Counted from the stretch's first letter, positions 17,812-28,381 are shown. The stretch is DNA of 64,000 bases from Pirellulales bacterium (GCA_028279215.1 JANQOF010000020.1:62001-126000); one strand, 5' to 3'. The notes: generated by a model not told the origin, from the sequence alone. Translations and numbers: made by a program.

Positions 17812-18318
17812 ATGTCCACCATTCCCAAGTCGCGGCGTCATTTGATCGAGATGACGCGCACAAATTTTGAAAAGCTCAGGCTGGAGCTAGATCAGGCTGG
17901 TTCCCGCATAGCAAGTCTTCCCTGTACCGATGAATGGGATGTGAAAGAACTCCTTGCGGTTCGAGCGTGGTGGACCGAGGCTGTGATTGAATGGGTCGGC
18001 GTCGGCCTGCAGGGAGGGACACCCATCACTCCCGCGGAGGGGTATCGCTGGAGCGAAACCCCTCGCCTTAACAACGACATCGCTCGCTCGGCCAAGCGGA
18101 TGTCTTTCAAGTCGATTATCAATCGACTAAACGATGGCTTTGCCGCGCTGATGCTTCTCATCGACTCGCTGGATGATCGCGAACTGCTTGAGGTAGGTGT
18201 CTTTGAATGGGCCGGCGAGCACCCGATTGCACGATGGCTATCGCTGAACACCGCGCGTCAGTACACGACCGCTCGCGCACTTATTCGCAAGGCGATACGA
18301 GCGTCTGAAAGCTGTTAG
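17812..18318 (+). CDS. ClbS/DfsB-like four-helix-bundle protein (DUF1706 type)
   Basis: A 168-residue DinB-like protein. The pattern IPKSRRHLIEMTRTNFEKLRLELDQ ... TDEWDVKELLAVRAWWTEAVIEWV matches the start of ClbS/DfsB/DUF1706 proteins: IPxxKxELLxxIxxxxxKLxxxL ... WTVKDLLAHLxxWxxxxLxW. It also has WSETPRLNNDIA, like the family's WNxTPxLNxxI. Some members protect DNA from genotoxins; whether this one does is unknown. The ATG at 17812 matches the family start. Lone gene, with long gene-free DNA on both sides. Confidence 0.75.
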   Translation: MSTIPKSRRHLIEMTRTNFEKLRLELDQAGSRIASLPCTDEWDVKELLAVRAWWTEAVIEWVGVGLQGGTPITPAEGYRWSETPRLNNDIARSAKRMSFKSIINRLNDGFAALMLLIDSLDDRELLEVGVFEWAGEHPIARWLSLNTARQYTTARALIRKAIRASESC

Positions 18319-18635
18319 CGACCGTCCAAATCGCTTTCGGGGGCACAAAGGGCACCTTAGCCTCGCTCATAGAGCGCTACGTACAGCCTCGGATAGCCCC
18401 GAATTGCCGGCAGGACAGCCGACGCGATCACGCCGTCGCCTAGAGAGCCCTTCGCCTATCTGTAGCGTGCCGGCTTACTGCGTCTGCACCTAGCCATGTT
18501 AGCCTGCATCGACGAATCATGCAGATTCGCCTGCTTCGGCCGCCTTGCCCGGCTTGACTCGTTTGCGCCAACGTCGCACAGCTAGCCGAAGCACGCTCTA
18601 CTTAGAGGAGTCAATCAAATGCACGAAATGCACAC

Positions 18636-18663
18636 TTGCAATGGCATTGCACGAAGCTAAAAT
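18636..18663 (+). promoter_or_regulatory. Predicted promoter overlapped by operator 1
   Basis: TTGCAA at 18636-18641 (4 of 6 for -35) and TAAAAT at 18658-18663 (5 of 6 for -10) are separated by 16 bp. The palindrome TGCAATGgCATTGCA at 18637-18651 covers the -35 and most of the spacer, the position expected for a repressor site. Prediction from sequence only. Confidence 0.55.
18637..18651. promoter_or_regulatory. 15-bp palindromic operator 1 (7-1-7 inverted repeat)
   Basis: TGCAATG-G-CATTGCA is a perfect inverted repeat of seven bases around one centre base, the geometry of Fur-family (Fur/Zur/PerR) boxes. The matching site TGCAATT-A-AATTGCA is at 20605-20619 before the second secreted-protein gene. 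Both share TGCAAT-N3-ATTGCA. No regulator gene is in the window. Confidence 0.7.
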
Positions 18664-18765
18664 CGGGACTCGGTACGACCATCAGACGAGCGAACACCCT
18701 TGAATCGGAGGCGGTCCTGATGCTGTCGGTGCCGTTGCGACGAACCAGAGTCACGATCACCAGGC

Positions 18766-19608
18766 ATGTCTAGAAGAGGTTTCACGCTCGTTGAACTGTT
18801 GGTGGTCTTAGCGATCATCGGTGTTCTCGTCGCGTTGCTGCTACCAGCCGTTCAGTCAGCGCGAGCCTCGGCGCGACGCATTAAGTGCGCAAGCAACCTC
18901 CGCCAGCTTGGGCTAGGCGTCTTGCAATTTGTCGATGTTCACGACGGGCATTGGCCCCATCTGGCGGGCCACGTGTCGCATCTGCCGCCGGGCGTCAATC
19001 CGCAGGATGTGTCCTGGATCGAGACGATTGCACCATTCATGGAGAATGTCGACGAGATACGTGTCTGCCCAGAGCACAACGACATCTTGGAGGGTCGACT
19101 CCGATTCAGCCGTCAAAGTACGGATACCAGCGGGAGGACGATCGACGATGGAGATAATCGCGCAATCGGACTGACTAGCTACCTGCTTAACGGTTACCTC
19201 CGAGAGCCGTCCCAGAAACCACCGGGCGCGCCACCGCCGGTGATCGCAGCGTGGCAGGCGTCGAACGAGGGCGTCGTTGACAACTTCAACAAGCTGCTGT
19301 CGACACACGACACTATTGTCGCAATTGAGGCTACGACTTGGGCAGTCGTGGCCAACTACGACCACGCGCACACCTTCGAGTGGTTCAGCCCGGCGAACCT
19401 CGCGCGCAACGACGATGAGCGCGCAGTATGGCGGCGCGTGGCGGGAGATCCAGAAGACGCCAACTTCCCGGGCGAGCTAGCGGCCGATCGACACCAGTCG
19501 ACGACAGCGAACTACTTGTATGCCGACGGTAGCGTCCGCGCGATTTCCGCAGATCAGGTCGCGGAATGGTGCGACACAGGATTTAACTTCGTAATGCCGC
19601 CCCAGTAG
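18766..19608 (+). CDS. DUF1559 prepilin-like protein (type IV pilin-like N-terminus)
   Basis: A 280-residue protein starting [30 protein letters not shown], the class III/type II prepilin signal cut between Gly and Phe with Glu5. Large families of such DUF1559 (H-X9-DG) proteins occur in planctomycetes. The C-terminal [13 protein letters not shown] carries the DG element. It is the first gene of an apparent operon with three secreted proteins and lies about 100 bp downstream of operator 1. It would be membrane-anchored and exposed outside. Specific role unknown. Confidence 0.92.
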   Translation: MSRRGFTLVELLVVLAIIGVLVALLLPAVQSARASARRIKCASNLRQLGLGVLQFVDVHDGHWPHLAGHVSHLPPGVNPQDVSWIETIAPFMENVDEIRVCPEHNDILEGRLRFSRQSTDTSGRTIDDGDNRAIGLTSYLLNGYLREPSQKPPGAPPPVIAAWQASNEGVVDNFNKLLSTHDTIVAIEATTWAVVANYDHAHTFEWFSPANLARNDDERAVWRRVAGDPEDANFPGELAADRHQSTTANYLYADGSVRAISADQVAEWCDTGFNFVMPPQ

Positions 19609-19629
19609 CGGACGAAAGGAGAAACCAAA

Positions 19630-20592
19630 ATGGCGGCATTCTCAGGAAAGTCGCTCGTTTTGCTCGTGGTGCTGGCACCCTCTGCTTTGGCACAGCACCT
19701 TGACATGCTGGTGTGGGATGACGGCGGCACCATCGGCGTTGGCGAGTTCAACTACGACACGTGGACGGCAAGCGATCGCCGCGTCCACCTCGGGAGGTTC
19801 AACAGCTTCTACTCCATAGACAGCCCCGGCTTCATCGCTCCTCTAACGGGTTCCCAGGCGTTGCCAGGGGAAGAGCAGCTTAGCTGGAACTACCTGCCGA
19901 TGACAGTCGATTCGGGGCCGCATTCCAGTTATCGCTCGACGATCCTTTACTGGGATGGCGAATCGGCGACACCGGAGTTCGGCCCAGCCCCCACCGCGGA
20001 CTATCGGTTTTCCATATTCGGCGTGTACGGATCGGAGACCGCAAAGGGTTTGTCCGAAATGGAGCCTGGGAGTGTTATCGCGCCAACGCCGCCGAACGGG
20101 TACGTCCACGAACACCCGTATTTTCTTCTCGACGATAACGATGGAGTTGACTCCACACTTCCGGCGGCTGGCATTTACCTCATCGCATTCGAATTCGAGA
20201 TCAACGGTCTCGAACCGTCCGCTCCGGCCTTCCAGGTGTGGGCGACACCCGAGGCGAGCGTGCTCCCTGCCCGTAAGGCGGCCGAAGCCTGGGTCACCGA
20301 TCGGATTGACTCACTGGTCGTTGAATATCTGGCGGGCGATTTCAACTTCGATGGGGTTGTTAACCTCGCTGACTACACCGTTTGGCGTGACGGCCTCGGC
20401 GGCGACTACGACCTCAACGACTATCAGGTCTGGCGGGAGAATTTTGGGGCAGGACTGCCCGCATCGATTGCCACTGCAACTGTTCCCGAACCGGATGCCC
20501 TGTCGGTTGCCTTGCTGGCAGTTGCAACGCTGCTTCCTTTGGTTCTTGTTTCAAGCACGGCGGGGGTTGCCCGCGTCTCGAAACAAGGTTAG
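19630..20592 (+). CDS. Secreted protein with dockerin-like block and PEP-CTERM-type tail (1)
   Basis: A 320-residue exported protein. Signal peptide MAAFSGKSLVLLVVLAPSALAQ. The body (25-230) includes QHLDMLVWDDGG, GPHSSYR and NGYVHEHPYFLLDDNDG; the clustered His/Asp could bind metal. Residues about 235-275 hold a dockerin-like calcium-type repeat pair ([20 protein letters not shown], then DLNDYQVWRENFG). The C-terminus has VPEPDALSVALLAVATL, a PEP-CTERM-like sorting segment. Paralogous to the next gene. Twenty-one bp after the DUF1559 stop, so likely same transcript. Confidence 0.85.
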   Translation: MAAFSGKSLVLLVVLAPSALAQHLDMLVWDDGGTIGVGEFNYDTWTASDRRVHLGRFNSFYSIDSPGFIAPLTGSQALPGEEQLSWNYLPMTVDSGPHSSYRSTILYWDGESATPEFGPAPTADYRFSIFGVYGSETAKGLSEMEPGSVIAPTPPNGYVHEHPYFLLDDNDGVDSTLPAAGIYLIAFEFEINGLEPSAPAFQVWATPEASVLPARKAAEAWVTDRIDSLVVEYLAGDFNFDGVVNLADYTVWRDGLGGDYDLNDYQVWRENFGAGLPASIATATVPEPDALSVALLAVATLLPLVLVSSTAGVARVSKQG

Positions 20593-20604
20593 ATTCCTAA
20601 TTTA

Positions 20605-20619
20605 TGCAATTAAATTGCA
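20605..20619. promoter_or_regulatory. 15-bp palindromic operator 2 (7-1-7 inverted repeat)
   Basis: TGCAATT-A-AATTGCA is perfect in all seven pairs. It shares the six outer bases of each arm with operator 1 at 18637-18651. It lies 70 bp upstream of the next gene's ATG, within the 96-bp gap after the preceding stop. That two independent copies mark the same small cluster argues against chance. Confidence 0.7.
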
Positions 20620-20688
20620 GGTGCATTGGGGTTGCGTTAATGCGGTGGGTATCAGGCCCGTTTGGTAACGAAGCAAGGTGCGAGTTCG

Positions 20689-21681
20689 ATGAGACGCCCA
20701 AGTAACTGGAGGCTGCTCTTCTGCCTTAGCGTAGCGTTGCTACTACACAACTGCGCGCTGGCGCAGCATTTCGACATTTTTATCGCCAGCAGGGACGACG
20801 GGCATCTCTCAACGGTGGGCGGGGCGTCGATCTTTGCTGGCACGCTTCCTGCTACGCATGTTGATGGCCAGGGAGGTGTCCACTACTGGACGACCAACCC
20901 AGGGTTCGCCTCCTTTAATCCGCAGTTCCTCCCGGACGGATACGACCCGCTACCGCCCAACAGCGATTTGAGTTTCTCGATCCTGAGTTTCTCAATCGGC
21001 GGACCACAGTCGGCCAACCTGTGGCACTGGGATGGAATGGATATCGGCGGTGAAGGAATGTCGGTGGATGACGTGGAATTCACGCCGGTCGATTCAGGCA
21101 CCGCTTTCCGCGTGTTCCGGGGCCCCATCCATAGCCAGTTCTTGTTGTCTGGCATCGCGGACGGGAGTGACTCCGATCAACCTGGCTTCGTGATTGGGCC
21201 GACGTCCGGAGGCGGTGGCATGCACATTCATCCTGGTTACGAGGTGTTCGGATCAGGTGCTACTCCGCCCGACCAGGGAGTCTACCTCGTATCGATTGGT
21301 TTGCGGATGGAGAACTTGGAGGATTCGGAGCCGATTTATCTACTCCTGCGCACCAATGAAGTAGAACAAGCCACGGCCGATGCCGCTCGCCTATGGGCCA
21401 ACGACGCCACGTTTGCTACCGAACTATTGGCAGGCGACTTCAACTTCGACGGCGTCGTCAATTTGGCGGACTACACAGTTTGGCGCGACGGACTTGGCGG
21501 AAACTACGACCTCAACGACTACCAAACCTGGCGTGAGAACTTTGGCTCAACCGGGGCGTCAGCTAGCCCGCAAGCTGTCATTCCCGCACGTGTTCCTGAG
21601 CCATCGTCGCTCGTGACATTACTGGTATGTGGGCTGTTTGGAGGTGTGACTATGACCCGCTGGCGGTCCGGTGTGCGTTAG
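20689..21681 (+). CDS. Secreted protein with dockerin-like block and PEP-CTERM tail (2)
   Basis: A 330-residue paralogue of the preceding gene. Signal peptide [25 protein letters not shown], then [42 protein letters not shown] and [15 protein letters not shown], a His-rich body. The dockerin-like block ([20 protein letters not shown]) is almost the same as in copy 1. A PEP-CTERM tail follows ([19 protein letters not shown], ending RWRSGVR). ATG 20689 has AAGGTG at 20675-20680. Likely surface-attached or secreted. The body resembles secreted His-rich proteins I associate with the all3515-type family of Zur regulons, unverified. Confidence 0.85.
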   Translation: MRRPSNWRLLFCLSVALLLHNCALAQHFDIFIASRDDGHLSTVGGASIFAGTLPATHVDGQGGVHYWTTNPGFASFNPQFLPDGYDPLPPNSDLSFSILSFSIGGPQSANLWHWDGMDIGGEGMSVDDVEFTPVDSGTAFRVFRGPIHSQFLLSGIADGSDSDQPGFVIGPTSGGGGMHIHPGYEVFGSGATPPDQGVYLVSIGLRMENLEDSEPIYLLLRTNEVEQATADAARLWANDATFATELLAGDFNFDGVVNLADYTVWRDGLGGNYDLNDYQTWRENFGSTGASASPQAVIPARVPEPSSLVTLLVCGLFGGVTMTRWRSGVR

Positions 21682-21767
21682 GCGTACTTCGGACAATGAG
21701 ATTTCCTGAAACCACTTTGGATGCCGACCCGATTGGTCGGGACTCGTTTTCAACAAGGAGAAGCCTG

Positions 21768-22724
21768 ATGAATCGTTTAGTTTGTTTATTTCTTGGCGGC
21801 CTGAGCCCAGTTGCGTTGCTCCTGACGGCATGCAGCGTTCAAGGCGAGCTTGTGAACTGGTACGTCGCGATCGACAGCGGTGCGAACGAGCCCGCTTGGA
21901 GCGCGTATAGCGATCAGAATGGCGACGGCGTGCCCGAGACCTCGCTGCCGAATCCCAATGAAGGCCGCCTGACCTTTCTCTACGCACACGACATCGTAGA
22001 AGACCCCTCGCAGAATCACTTCCATACCATTGGTCGATACTCATACGCGGGAGATCTCGCGTCTCCAACTATCGTTCCTGAGAATCAGTACAGTTTCTGG
22101 TTCGGCGACCCACCCTTACTCTTCCAGGGACTACCGGGAAATCTGATTCCCGAGCAGATCGGGGATTTGTTGGGCGAAGAGGTTCCCTCTTTGACGCTAC
22201 TACCAACCGACGGATTCTACGCCGGCAAGAAGACCACGATCCCCGGTGGGGAAGCTGGCGGAACTTATGCAGACATGGAGATTCGTCCAGCGACGGACCT
22301 GGCTTCCTACGACCCTGGTACGCCCGAACACTACATGCTCTACGCGCTTGAGCCGTTCGGCGAAGACTACGACGACCCCATGACTGGCGCTGTGGTTGCT
22401 ATTGAGTTGATCGACATGACGCCTGGCTTGAACATCGGCAGTCTCTCGGAGATGAATATCCTCGCTAATCCCGGGGAAACGGTCGAGATCGGCTCAGGCG
22501 ACGAGAACTTCTCGTTCACCCCGGTCTTCTGGACCGAAGCCGACGCAGAGCCGGGCGTATACTCAGCCACCATGCGTCTAGTCGATCTCCGTGCCGATAC
22601 TGGCGAGGCATTTTCGCCATCGGGAGTGTACACGTTCAGTTTCACAGTCGTGCCTGAACCCTCTTCCGTGCTGCTAGGCTTCGCCGCTCTCGCCGCAGTG
22701 GCGGTTTGTCGGCGCTGGGTGTGA
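21768..22724 (+). CDS. Secreted PEP-CTERM protein (3), no dockerin block
   Basis: A 318-residue exported protein. Signal peptide MNRLVCLFLGGLSPVALLLTACSVQG, whose Cys could also be a lipobox. The body contains NHFHTIGRYSYAG and many acidic residues. The C-terminal PEP-CTERM anchor is textbook: VPEPSSVLLGFAALAAVAVCRRWV. The ATG at 21768 follows AAGGAG at 21755-21760. It shares general style and the His-containing central block with the two preceding proteins but lacks the dockerin-like segment. Last gene before a strong terminator; likely co-transcribed. Confidence 0.85.
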   Translation: MNRLVCLFLGGLSPVALLLTACSVQGELVNWYVAIDSGANEPAWSAYSDQNGDGVPETSLPNPNEGRLTFLYAHDIVEDPSQNHFHTIGRYSYAGDLASPTIVPENQYSFWFGDPPLLFQGLPGNLIPEQIGDLLGEEVPSLTLLPTDGFYAGKKTTIPGGEAGGTYADMEIRPATDLASYDPGTPEHYMLYALEPFGEDYDDPMTGAVVAIELIDMTPGLNIGSLSEMNILANPGETVEIGSGDENFSFTPVFWTEADAEPGVYSATMRLVDLRADTGEAFSPSGVYTFSFTVVPEPSSVLLGFAALAAVAVCRRWV

Positions 22725-22739
22725 TACTGCTATCAGGTC

Positions 22740-22767
22740 GGGCGAGTGGCGACAAAGCCACTCGCCC
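22740..22767 (+). terminator. Strong hairpin terminator after the secreted-protein cluster
   Basis: A perfect 11-bp stem, GGGCGAGTGGC at 22740-22750 with GCCACTCGCCC at 22757-22767, loop GACAAA, followed by GTCTTC. The T-run is weak, but the stem is very stable and sits 15 bp after the stop. It may also serve the convergent PDZ gene whose stop is at 22887. Confidence 0.7.
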
Positions 22768-22886
22768 GTCTTCAATTGCCAGAATGCCTGCTTGGCTGGG
22801 TAGGGGGCTAGTTGAGGGCAACAGTGCCAGCACCGTTGTCGTCTTCGAGTTCCCCAACCTGCCACTCGATACTCAGGCCAGAGCCC

Positions 22887-23930
22887 TCAGTCGTCTTTCA
22901 ACTCTTCCCACCAATCGGTGCCACCCAGGGTGGCGGTGAGTGTGCGTTTTTCGCCTTGCCGTTCGACGACGATTTCCACTTCGTTGCCGGGTTCATGCTG
23001 GGCAATGAGCGCGGTCAAACCGTCGAACGTATGTACCGGCTTGCCAGCAAACACGGTCACACGGTCATCGGTCTTTAGGCCGGCGCGATGCGCCGGTGAG
23101 TTGGGCAGCACTTCGGTCACATCGAGTGGCTGTCCTGGGTAGAACTTCACGCCGAGTTTGGTTTTTTGGTGCAAAACAACCTGAAGCTCAGGTGCATCGA
23201 CTCTAAGTTGTTGCGCCTTTTGAAGGCTGACTTTGGTTTCGATCAAGACTAACGCATAAAGGCCATCGATTGCCGCTAGTCGCCCAACGGTTTCGTCGTC
23301 CAGCAACCGCGATGCGATAGTCAACTTGCCAATGCGGCGAAGCTTGGCGAGCAACATTAAGTCGTCAAGCCCGCCGGTCCACTCCTCGCGATTCGTGTTG
23401 ACCTTAATGCTCGTGATCCTGGGAGCAGCACCTCGGTCAAGTACATCCGTCTTGGGAATAAACTCGGCGCCCAGTGCCTCCAAACGATGTTGACATCGCT
23501 TAACGTTCAGTTCCGCCAGTGTGCCTTCCGCCTCGCGTGCCACCGCAGGGAATCGATCGGCGGCAACAAGAACTTCGAGCACCGCGATTTGAACCAACTC
23601 GTCGTTAGTCGCCGCCAGTTGCTGAAGCACCCACACCGCGCGGTCGGCAGCTTCCAGTGAGTCGCCGTGTGCTGCCGATTTCAAGTAGGGTACTGCCGCA
23701 GGGCCCGCTGAAAGCAGGGCATCGGTTGCCTGCTCGCGCTCGGCATACCGCGGGGCATCCAACCCATCATGCCACGCCTGGAGTTGCTCGGCCGTGGGGC
23801 CCTGCTGCTGCTGCTGCTGCTCCGTCGCCTCGCGGTCGGAGGGTGCGAGGTGTTCTGCCTCGGTGGTTTGCCCACCGACGACGATCGCTGCTAGCACAGC
23901 GTGACTGAGAACGAGCCTGATGCTTGCCAA
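22887..23930 (-). CDS. Exported PDZ-domain protein with HEAT-like N-terminal region
   Basis: A 347-residue protein. Signal-like start, then a Gln run (six to seven Q, encoded by repeated CAG) at about residues 38-43. A helical HEAT/armadillo-like region follows (AADRAVWVLQQLAATNDEL...). The C-terminal PDZ domain (about 255-335) reads LGVKFYPGQPLDVTEVLPNSPAHRAGLKTDDRVTVFAGKPVHTFDGL. No protease domain, so it is probably a scaffold or regulator. TTG start at 23930 with GGAG seven bases upstream; there is no ATG close by. Confidence 0.8.
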   Translation of the reverse strand: MASIRLVLSHAVLAAIVVGGQTTEAEHLAPSDREATEQQQQQQGPTAEQLQAWHDGLDAPRYAEREQATDALLSAGPAAVPYLKSAAHGDSLEAADRAVWVLQQLAATNDELVQIAVLEVLVAADRFPAVAREAEGTLAELNVKRCQHRLEALGAEFIPKTDVLDRGAAPRITSIKVNTNREEWTGGLDDLMLLAKLRRIGKLTIASRLLDDETVGRLAAIDGLYALVLIETKVSLQKAQQLRVDAPELQVVLHQKTKLGVKFYPGQPLDVTEVLPNSPAHRAGLKTDDRVTVFAGKPVHTFDGLTALIAQHEPGNEVEIVVERQGEKRTLTATLGGTDWWEELKDD

Positions 23931-24151
23931 TGCGATACTCCAACAAGCGCCTTAGTGCGGGGTTGGCTTGTGCCCGAGGTTGCCATGTGCCAGTTTCCGA
24001 TCTTTGCAATCAGTTAGCAAGACATATTGGGGAATATGCGGCAACATTAGCGATTGCACAAAAGTCGCCAGGTACGTCTGGCCGAACCAGACAGAGGCCG
24101 TACCTCTTACAACTCAATTATTGCTTTCCCAACCACGTTCGTCGACTAATC

Positions 24152-24646
24152 GTGCCTACACGAGTTTGCCAACGTAACCGGCGTCCGCTGCTTGTGATCC
24201 TTGCGGCAGCCTGGATTTCGTGGACGGGTTGCGCGGCAATCGACCCGGCTGCCGGTTGTCGGTGCGGGCATTGCCAGCGGGATCGAATGGGCCCTGAGGC
24301 GCTGCTCACGGATCTGGCCCGAACCTTCGATCGCTACGTTGTTGGCGCCACTTTCGACGCGGAAGCCGCCCCAGTCGCGAAAGGCAATCGACCAGCTCGG
24401 AACGAAACGCACACTTTGCAGGCCGATTACCAGCAAGCGATCGACTTAGACACTCCGATCGGTGCTGAGCCGATGTCGATGCCAGAGCCGCAACCGATAC
24501 TCGAGCCCGCCAGCACGGCGGGCTACCACCAGCCGTGCGCCCTCGACGCCGGTATGCCAATGGAGTGTGGTCCCCCTGGCAGGTTCTTTCCAGTTCCGGC
24601 TCGTCCGGTGTTCTCTCCACCAACAACTCCCGACTGGCTTCGCTAG
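24152..24646 (+). CDS. Putative small lipoprotein, Pro-rich
   Basis: Not recognised. A 164-residue product from the GTG at 24152: RNRRPLLVILAAAWISWTGCAAIDP is a lipoprotein signal with lipobox WTGC. A Cys pair (CRCGHC) follows, then a Pro-rich acidic tail (MSMPEPQPILEP). The frame is open further upstream to 23924, but that part lacks a plausible signal. Start chosen for the signal peptide. It lies before the HtrA gene on the same strand with a 190-bp gap. Confidence 0.5.
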   Translation: MPTRVCQRNRRPLLVILAAAWISWTGCAAIDPAAGCRCGHCQRDRMGPEALLTDLARTFDRYVVGATFDAEAAPVAKGNRPARNETHTLQADYQQAIDLDTPIGAEPMSMPEPQPILEPASTAGYHQPCALDAGMPMECGPPGRFFPVPARPVFSPPTTPDWLR

Positions 24647-24838
24647 CCATGCTGGCAGCGTGTGAAGTTGGGGGAAGTGTACTGCCGTGTCTTGTAGGCA
24701 TTAAGCCGGTCGTAACAGGCGGTCGATTCTACCCATGCAAGCCCAGCAGATGTTCGGGCCGGCACCCGCATCGATTTCCACCCGCACCGTGGGTGTCCGC
24801 AATCCAGCGGGCCCTCACCCATCGACCCTGTGCCCATC

Positions 24839-26227
24839 ATGCCCGATTCCCGCTACGCCCGCCTGATGGGTGCACCCCTGTTGTTTGTCGTTGCTATCGG
24901 CGGCTCTTTGGCCGCTTCGTCGGTAGTGGCAAAAGAGGTGTCTCAGGTACGGCTCACACCGTTGGTACGTGTAGTTCGCGACGCGAGCCCAGCGGTGGTG
25001 AATATTCAGGGTCAAAAGACCGTAAGCGATGCGACCGCCAGCCGGGGTGATCATTCGCGACAGGTGAATGGGATGGGCACGGGCGTGGTGATCGACCCGC
25101 GCGGGTACATTCTCACCAATCACCATGTAGTGGACGGCGTGCGTCAAATTAATGTGACGTTCTCCGATCGTCGCAAGTACGTTGCCAAAATCATCTCCTA
25201 TGATCCCAGAACGGACCTGGCCGTGATTCGGGTTCAAACTTCGCAACTTCTGCCAACCATCAGCATTGGCACTTCGTCGGACCTGATGCCGGCCGAATCG
25301 GTAGTGGCAGTCGGCAATGCGTTTGGTTACGAGCATACCGTTACCGTTGGCATCATCTCGGCGCTGCACCGCGACGTACAAGTTAGCGAAACGCAGGCGT
25401 ACGACGACTTGATTCAAACCGACGCCAGCATCAATCCGGGCAACTCGGGTGGGCCGCTGCTGAATATCGATGGCCAAATGATTGGCGTGAACGTGGCGGT
25501 TCGCGCCGGGGCACAAGGCATTGGATTTGCCATCCCCGTCGATTCGGCCATGGAAATCGCCGCCCGCTTGATGAGCATCGAAGAAAACGAAAACCGTTGG
25601 CACGGCCTCACCGTTCGGACCGACGCCGCCGAGGGCGAAGCGGTGGTCGACCACGTAGCGGACGGAAGCCCCGCCGATCGATTCGGATTTGAGCGCGGCG
25701 ACATCATCCAGCGTGTGGGCAAGGTAGACACGCACCGCTCGCTCGACATCGAACGGGCACTGGCTGGAACAAGCGGCCGAACGCTTCCGGTCGACGTCAT
25801 CCGCGGCGGCGATCACTTGGCGCTCAAGCTCGCTGGCGAGCCAATCGCCACTCGCCGACGAAGCGCGGCGTCGATGCTCTCTAAGTCCAAGAACAAATCC
25901 GAAGCGTGGGACACACTGGGCGTGGAACTTACTCCCGAGCCCAAGAGCACGTTCACCGGCGACAAGAGCATCTACCGCGGCGGACTGCGAATTGTCGATG
26001 TGCGAGCCAACAGCCCTGCCGAGCGGGAAGGGCTGGAAGCGGGTGACATTCTGGTGGGCATGCACAAGTGGCAGACCGCTTCGCTGAACGATGTGGAGTA
26101 CATCCTCACCCGGTCGAATCTGCCCCGGTTGGGCGAAGTGCGGTTTTACATCGTGCGGAACGATCAGACTCTCTACACCGACATCAATGTCGCCTCGGCC
26201 ACAGCGAGTACCCGCGTTCGTCGCTAG
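24839..26227 (+). CDS. HtrA/Deg-type serine protease with two PDZ domains
   Basis: Exported trypsin-like protease/chaperone for envelope quality control. N-terminal signal or anchor (APLLFVVAIGGSLAASSVVA). The triad can be placed: His96 in LTNHHVVDG, Asp126 in DPRTDLAVIRV and Ser203 in NPGNSGGPLLN. PDZ1 lies at about 255-325 (VVDHVADGSPADRFGFERGDII) and PDZ2 near 370-450 (IVDVRANSPAEREGLEAGDILVG). An in-frame GTG lies three codons upstream. thiL follows 85 bp downstream. Confidence 0.95.
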   Translation: MPDSRYARLMGAPLLFVVAIGGSLAASSVVAKEVSQVRLTPLVRVVRDASPAVVNIQGQKTVSDATASRGDHSRQVNGMGTGVVIDPRGYILTNHHVVDGVRQINVTFSDRRKYVAKIISYDPRTDLAVIRVQTSQLLPTISIGTSSDLMPAESVVAVGNAFGYEHTVTVGIISALHRDVQVSETQAYDDLIQTDASINPGNSGGPLLNIDGQMIGVNVAVRAGAQGIGFAIPVDSAMEIAARLMSIEENENRWHGLTVRTDAAEGEAVVDHVADGSPADRFGFERGDIIQRVGKVDTHRSLDIERALAGTSGRTLPVDVIRGGDHLALKLAGEPIATRRRSAASMLSKSKNKSEAWDTLGVELTPEPKSTFTGDKSIYRGGLRIVDVRANSPAEREGLEAGDILVGMHKWQTASLNDVEYILTRSNLPRLGEVRFYIVRNDQTLYTDINVASATASTRVRR

Positions 26228-26312
26228 TTGTTCGCCATCCTCTTGCCACTCGATGCCAAACCTGCACCAATTAGAAGTCGTCGACTTCCAACTTCCAGGC
26301 AGGTAAGCATCA

Positions 26313-27233
26313 GTGGAACTCGAATTCGTCAAGTGGCTCGCTTCGCAGTCGGGCGCGGCTCCGCCGATTTCGTTGGGTATTGGCGACGACGCGGCGCTCG
26401 TGGCCCCACCACCGGGGCGTGAGCTCGTGGTCACGACCGACATGCTAACCGATCGCGTGCATTTCGACTTGCGCGAGCATTCCGCGGAGCGGATTGGATA
26501 CAAGGCGCTGGCCGTGAATCTCAGCGATCTGGCCGCCATGGCTGCCGAGCCGCTTGCGGCTTTGGTGTCGATCAATGTGCCGCGAAACGAGTCGGCCACT
26601 CCCCTGCCCCGCGAGTTATATATTGGCATGCGTCGTTTAGCAGATCAGTTCTCTTGTCCAATTGCCGGTGGCGACACGAATGTCGCCGACGGCCCGCTGG
26701 TGGTTTCCGTCACCGCACTTGGTTCGGTCGAAACCAACCGCGCCTGGCTTCGCTGCGCCGCTGAGCCCGAGGACCGGCTGTTAGTAACTGGCGCGCTGGG
26801 CGGTAGTCGGCTTGGACGTCACCTAGATTTCACACCGCGCGTCAACGAAGCCCGGCAACTACATGCAAACTTCGAAGTCCACGCGGCCATCGACATCAGC
26901 GACGGCTTGGCGCTCGACCTGTCGAGACTCGTTGAAGCCTCAGGTGCCGGTGCCATCGTCGATCTCGACCGTATCCCCGTTTCTCCCGACGCAATCAAAC
27001 TGGCTCACCAATCGGGCAAGTCTCCGGTAACCCATGCGCTCGGCGACGGTGAGGACTTCGAACTCTTATTTACTGCCCCCAAACACGTAGCAGCCGAACT
27101 TTGCCGTCTCCAGCCCCTGGGATGCCGCATCACCGACATTGGCCAGATAACCATCGACCGCCTCTTGCAGCAACGTGACGCAAGCGGACAGATATCGCCA
27201 CTTGAACGCTCCGGCTACCAACACGGTGTTTAG
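26313..27233 (+). CDS. thiL: Thiamine-monophosphate kinase
   Basis: ATP-dependent phosphorylation of TMP to thiamine diphosphate. Signature motifs are GIGDDAALVAPPPGRELVVTTDMLTDRVHF, IGYKALAVNLSDLAAMAAEP, GGDTNVADGPLVVSVTALG, and later AAIDISDGLALDLSRL with HALGDGEDFELLFTAP. 306 residues, normal length. GTG start at 26313 preceded by AGGTAAG. It is convergent with hemB, 6 bp apart. Confidence 0.96.
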   Translation: MELEFVKWLASQSGAAPPISLGIGDDAALVAPPPGRELVVTTDMLTDRVHFDLREHSAERIGYKALAVNLSDLAAMAAEPLAALVSINVPRNESATPLPRELYIGMRRLADQFSCPIAGGDTNVADGPLVVSVTALGSVETNRAWLRCAAEPEDRLLVTGALGGSRLGRHLDFTPRVNEARQLHANFEVHAAIDISDGLALDLSRLVEASGAGAIVDLDRIPVSPDAIKLAHQSGKSPVTHALGDGEDFELLFTAPKHVAAELCRLQPLGCRITDIGQITIDRLLQQRDASGQISPLERSGYQHGV

Positions 27234-27239
27234 TTTTCG

Positions 27240-28334
<1,095 letters not shown>

Positions 28335-28381
28335 CTAGTTGAAACACTCACCACACCGCCTACTGCCCACCTTCATCCGCC

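Larger units (their letters stand above)
18319..18765. other. Intergenic region, mostly featureless until the operator
   Basis: A 447-bp gap. No gene is supported. The right part holds the promoter and palindromic operator described separately (18636-18663), with the DUF1559 gene beginning about 100 bp further on. The left part has short GC-rich hairpins only. Confidence 0.5.

Noticed and set aside
17623..17841. A 72-residue minus-strand frame with CVTCKG
   Set aside because: Overlaps the likely DfsB-like start; hairpin-rich DNA, so more likely repeat than gene.
23795..23822. Run of CTG triplets as a possible unstable repeat
   Set aside because: Only about six units, in frame as Gln codons of the PDZ protein; ordinary short low-complexity.
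24815..26629. A 604-residue minus-strand frame
   Set aside because: Antisense to the HtrA protease with a complete catalytic triad and to thiL.
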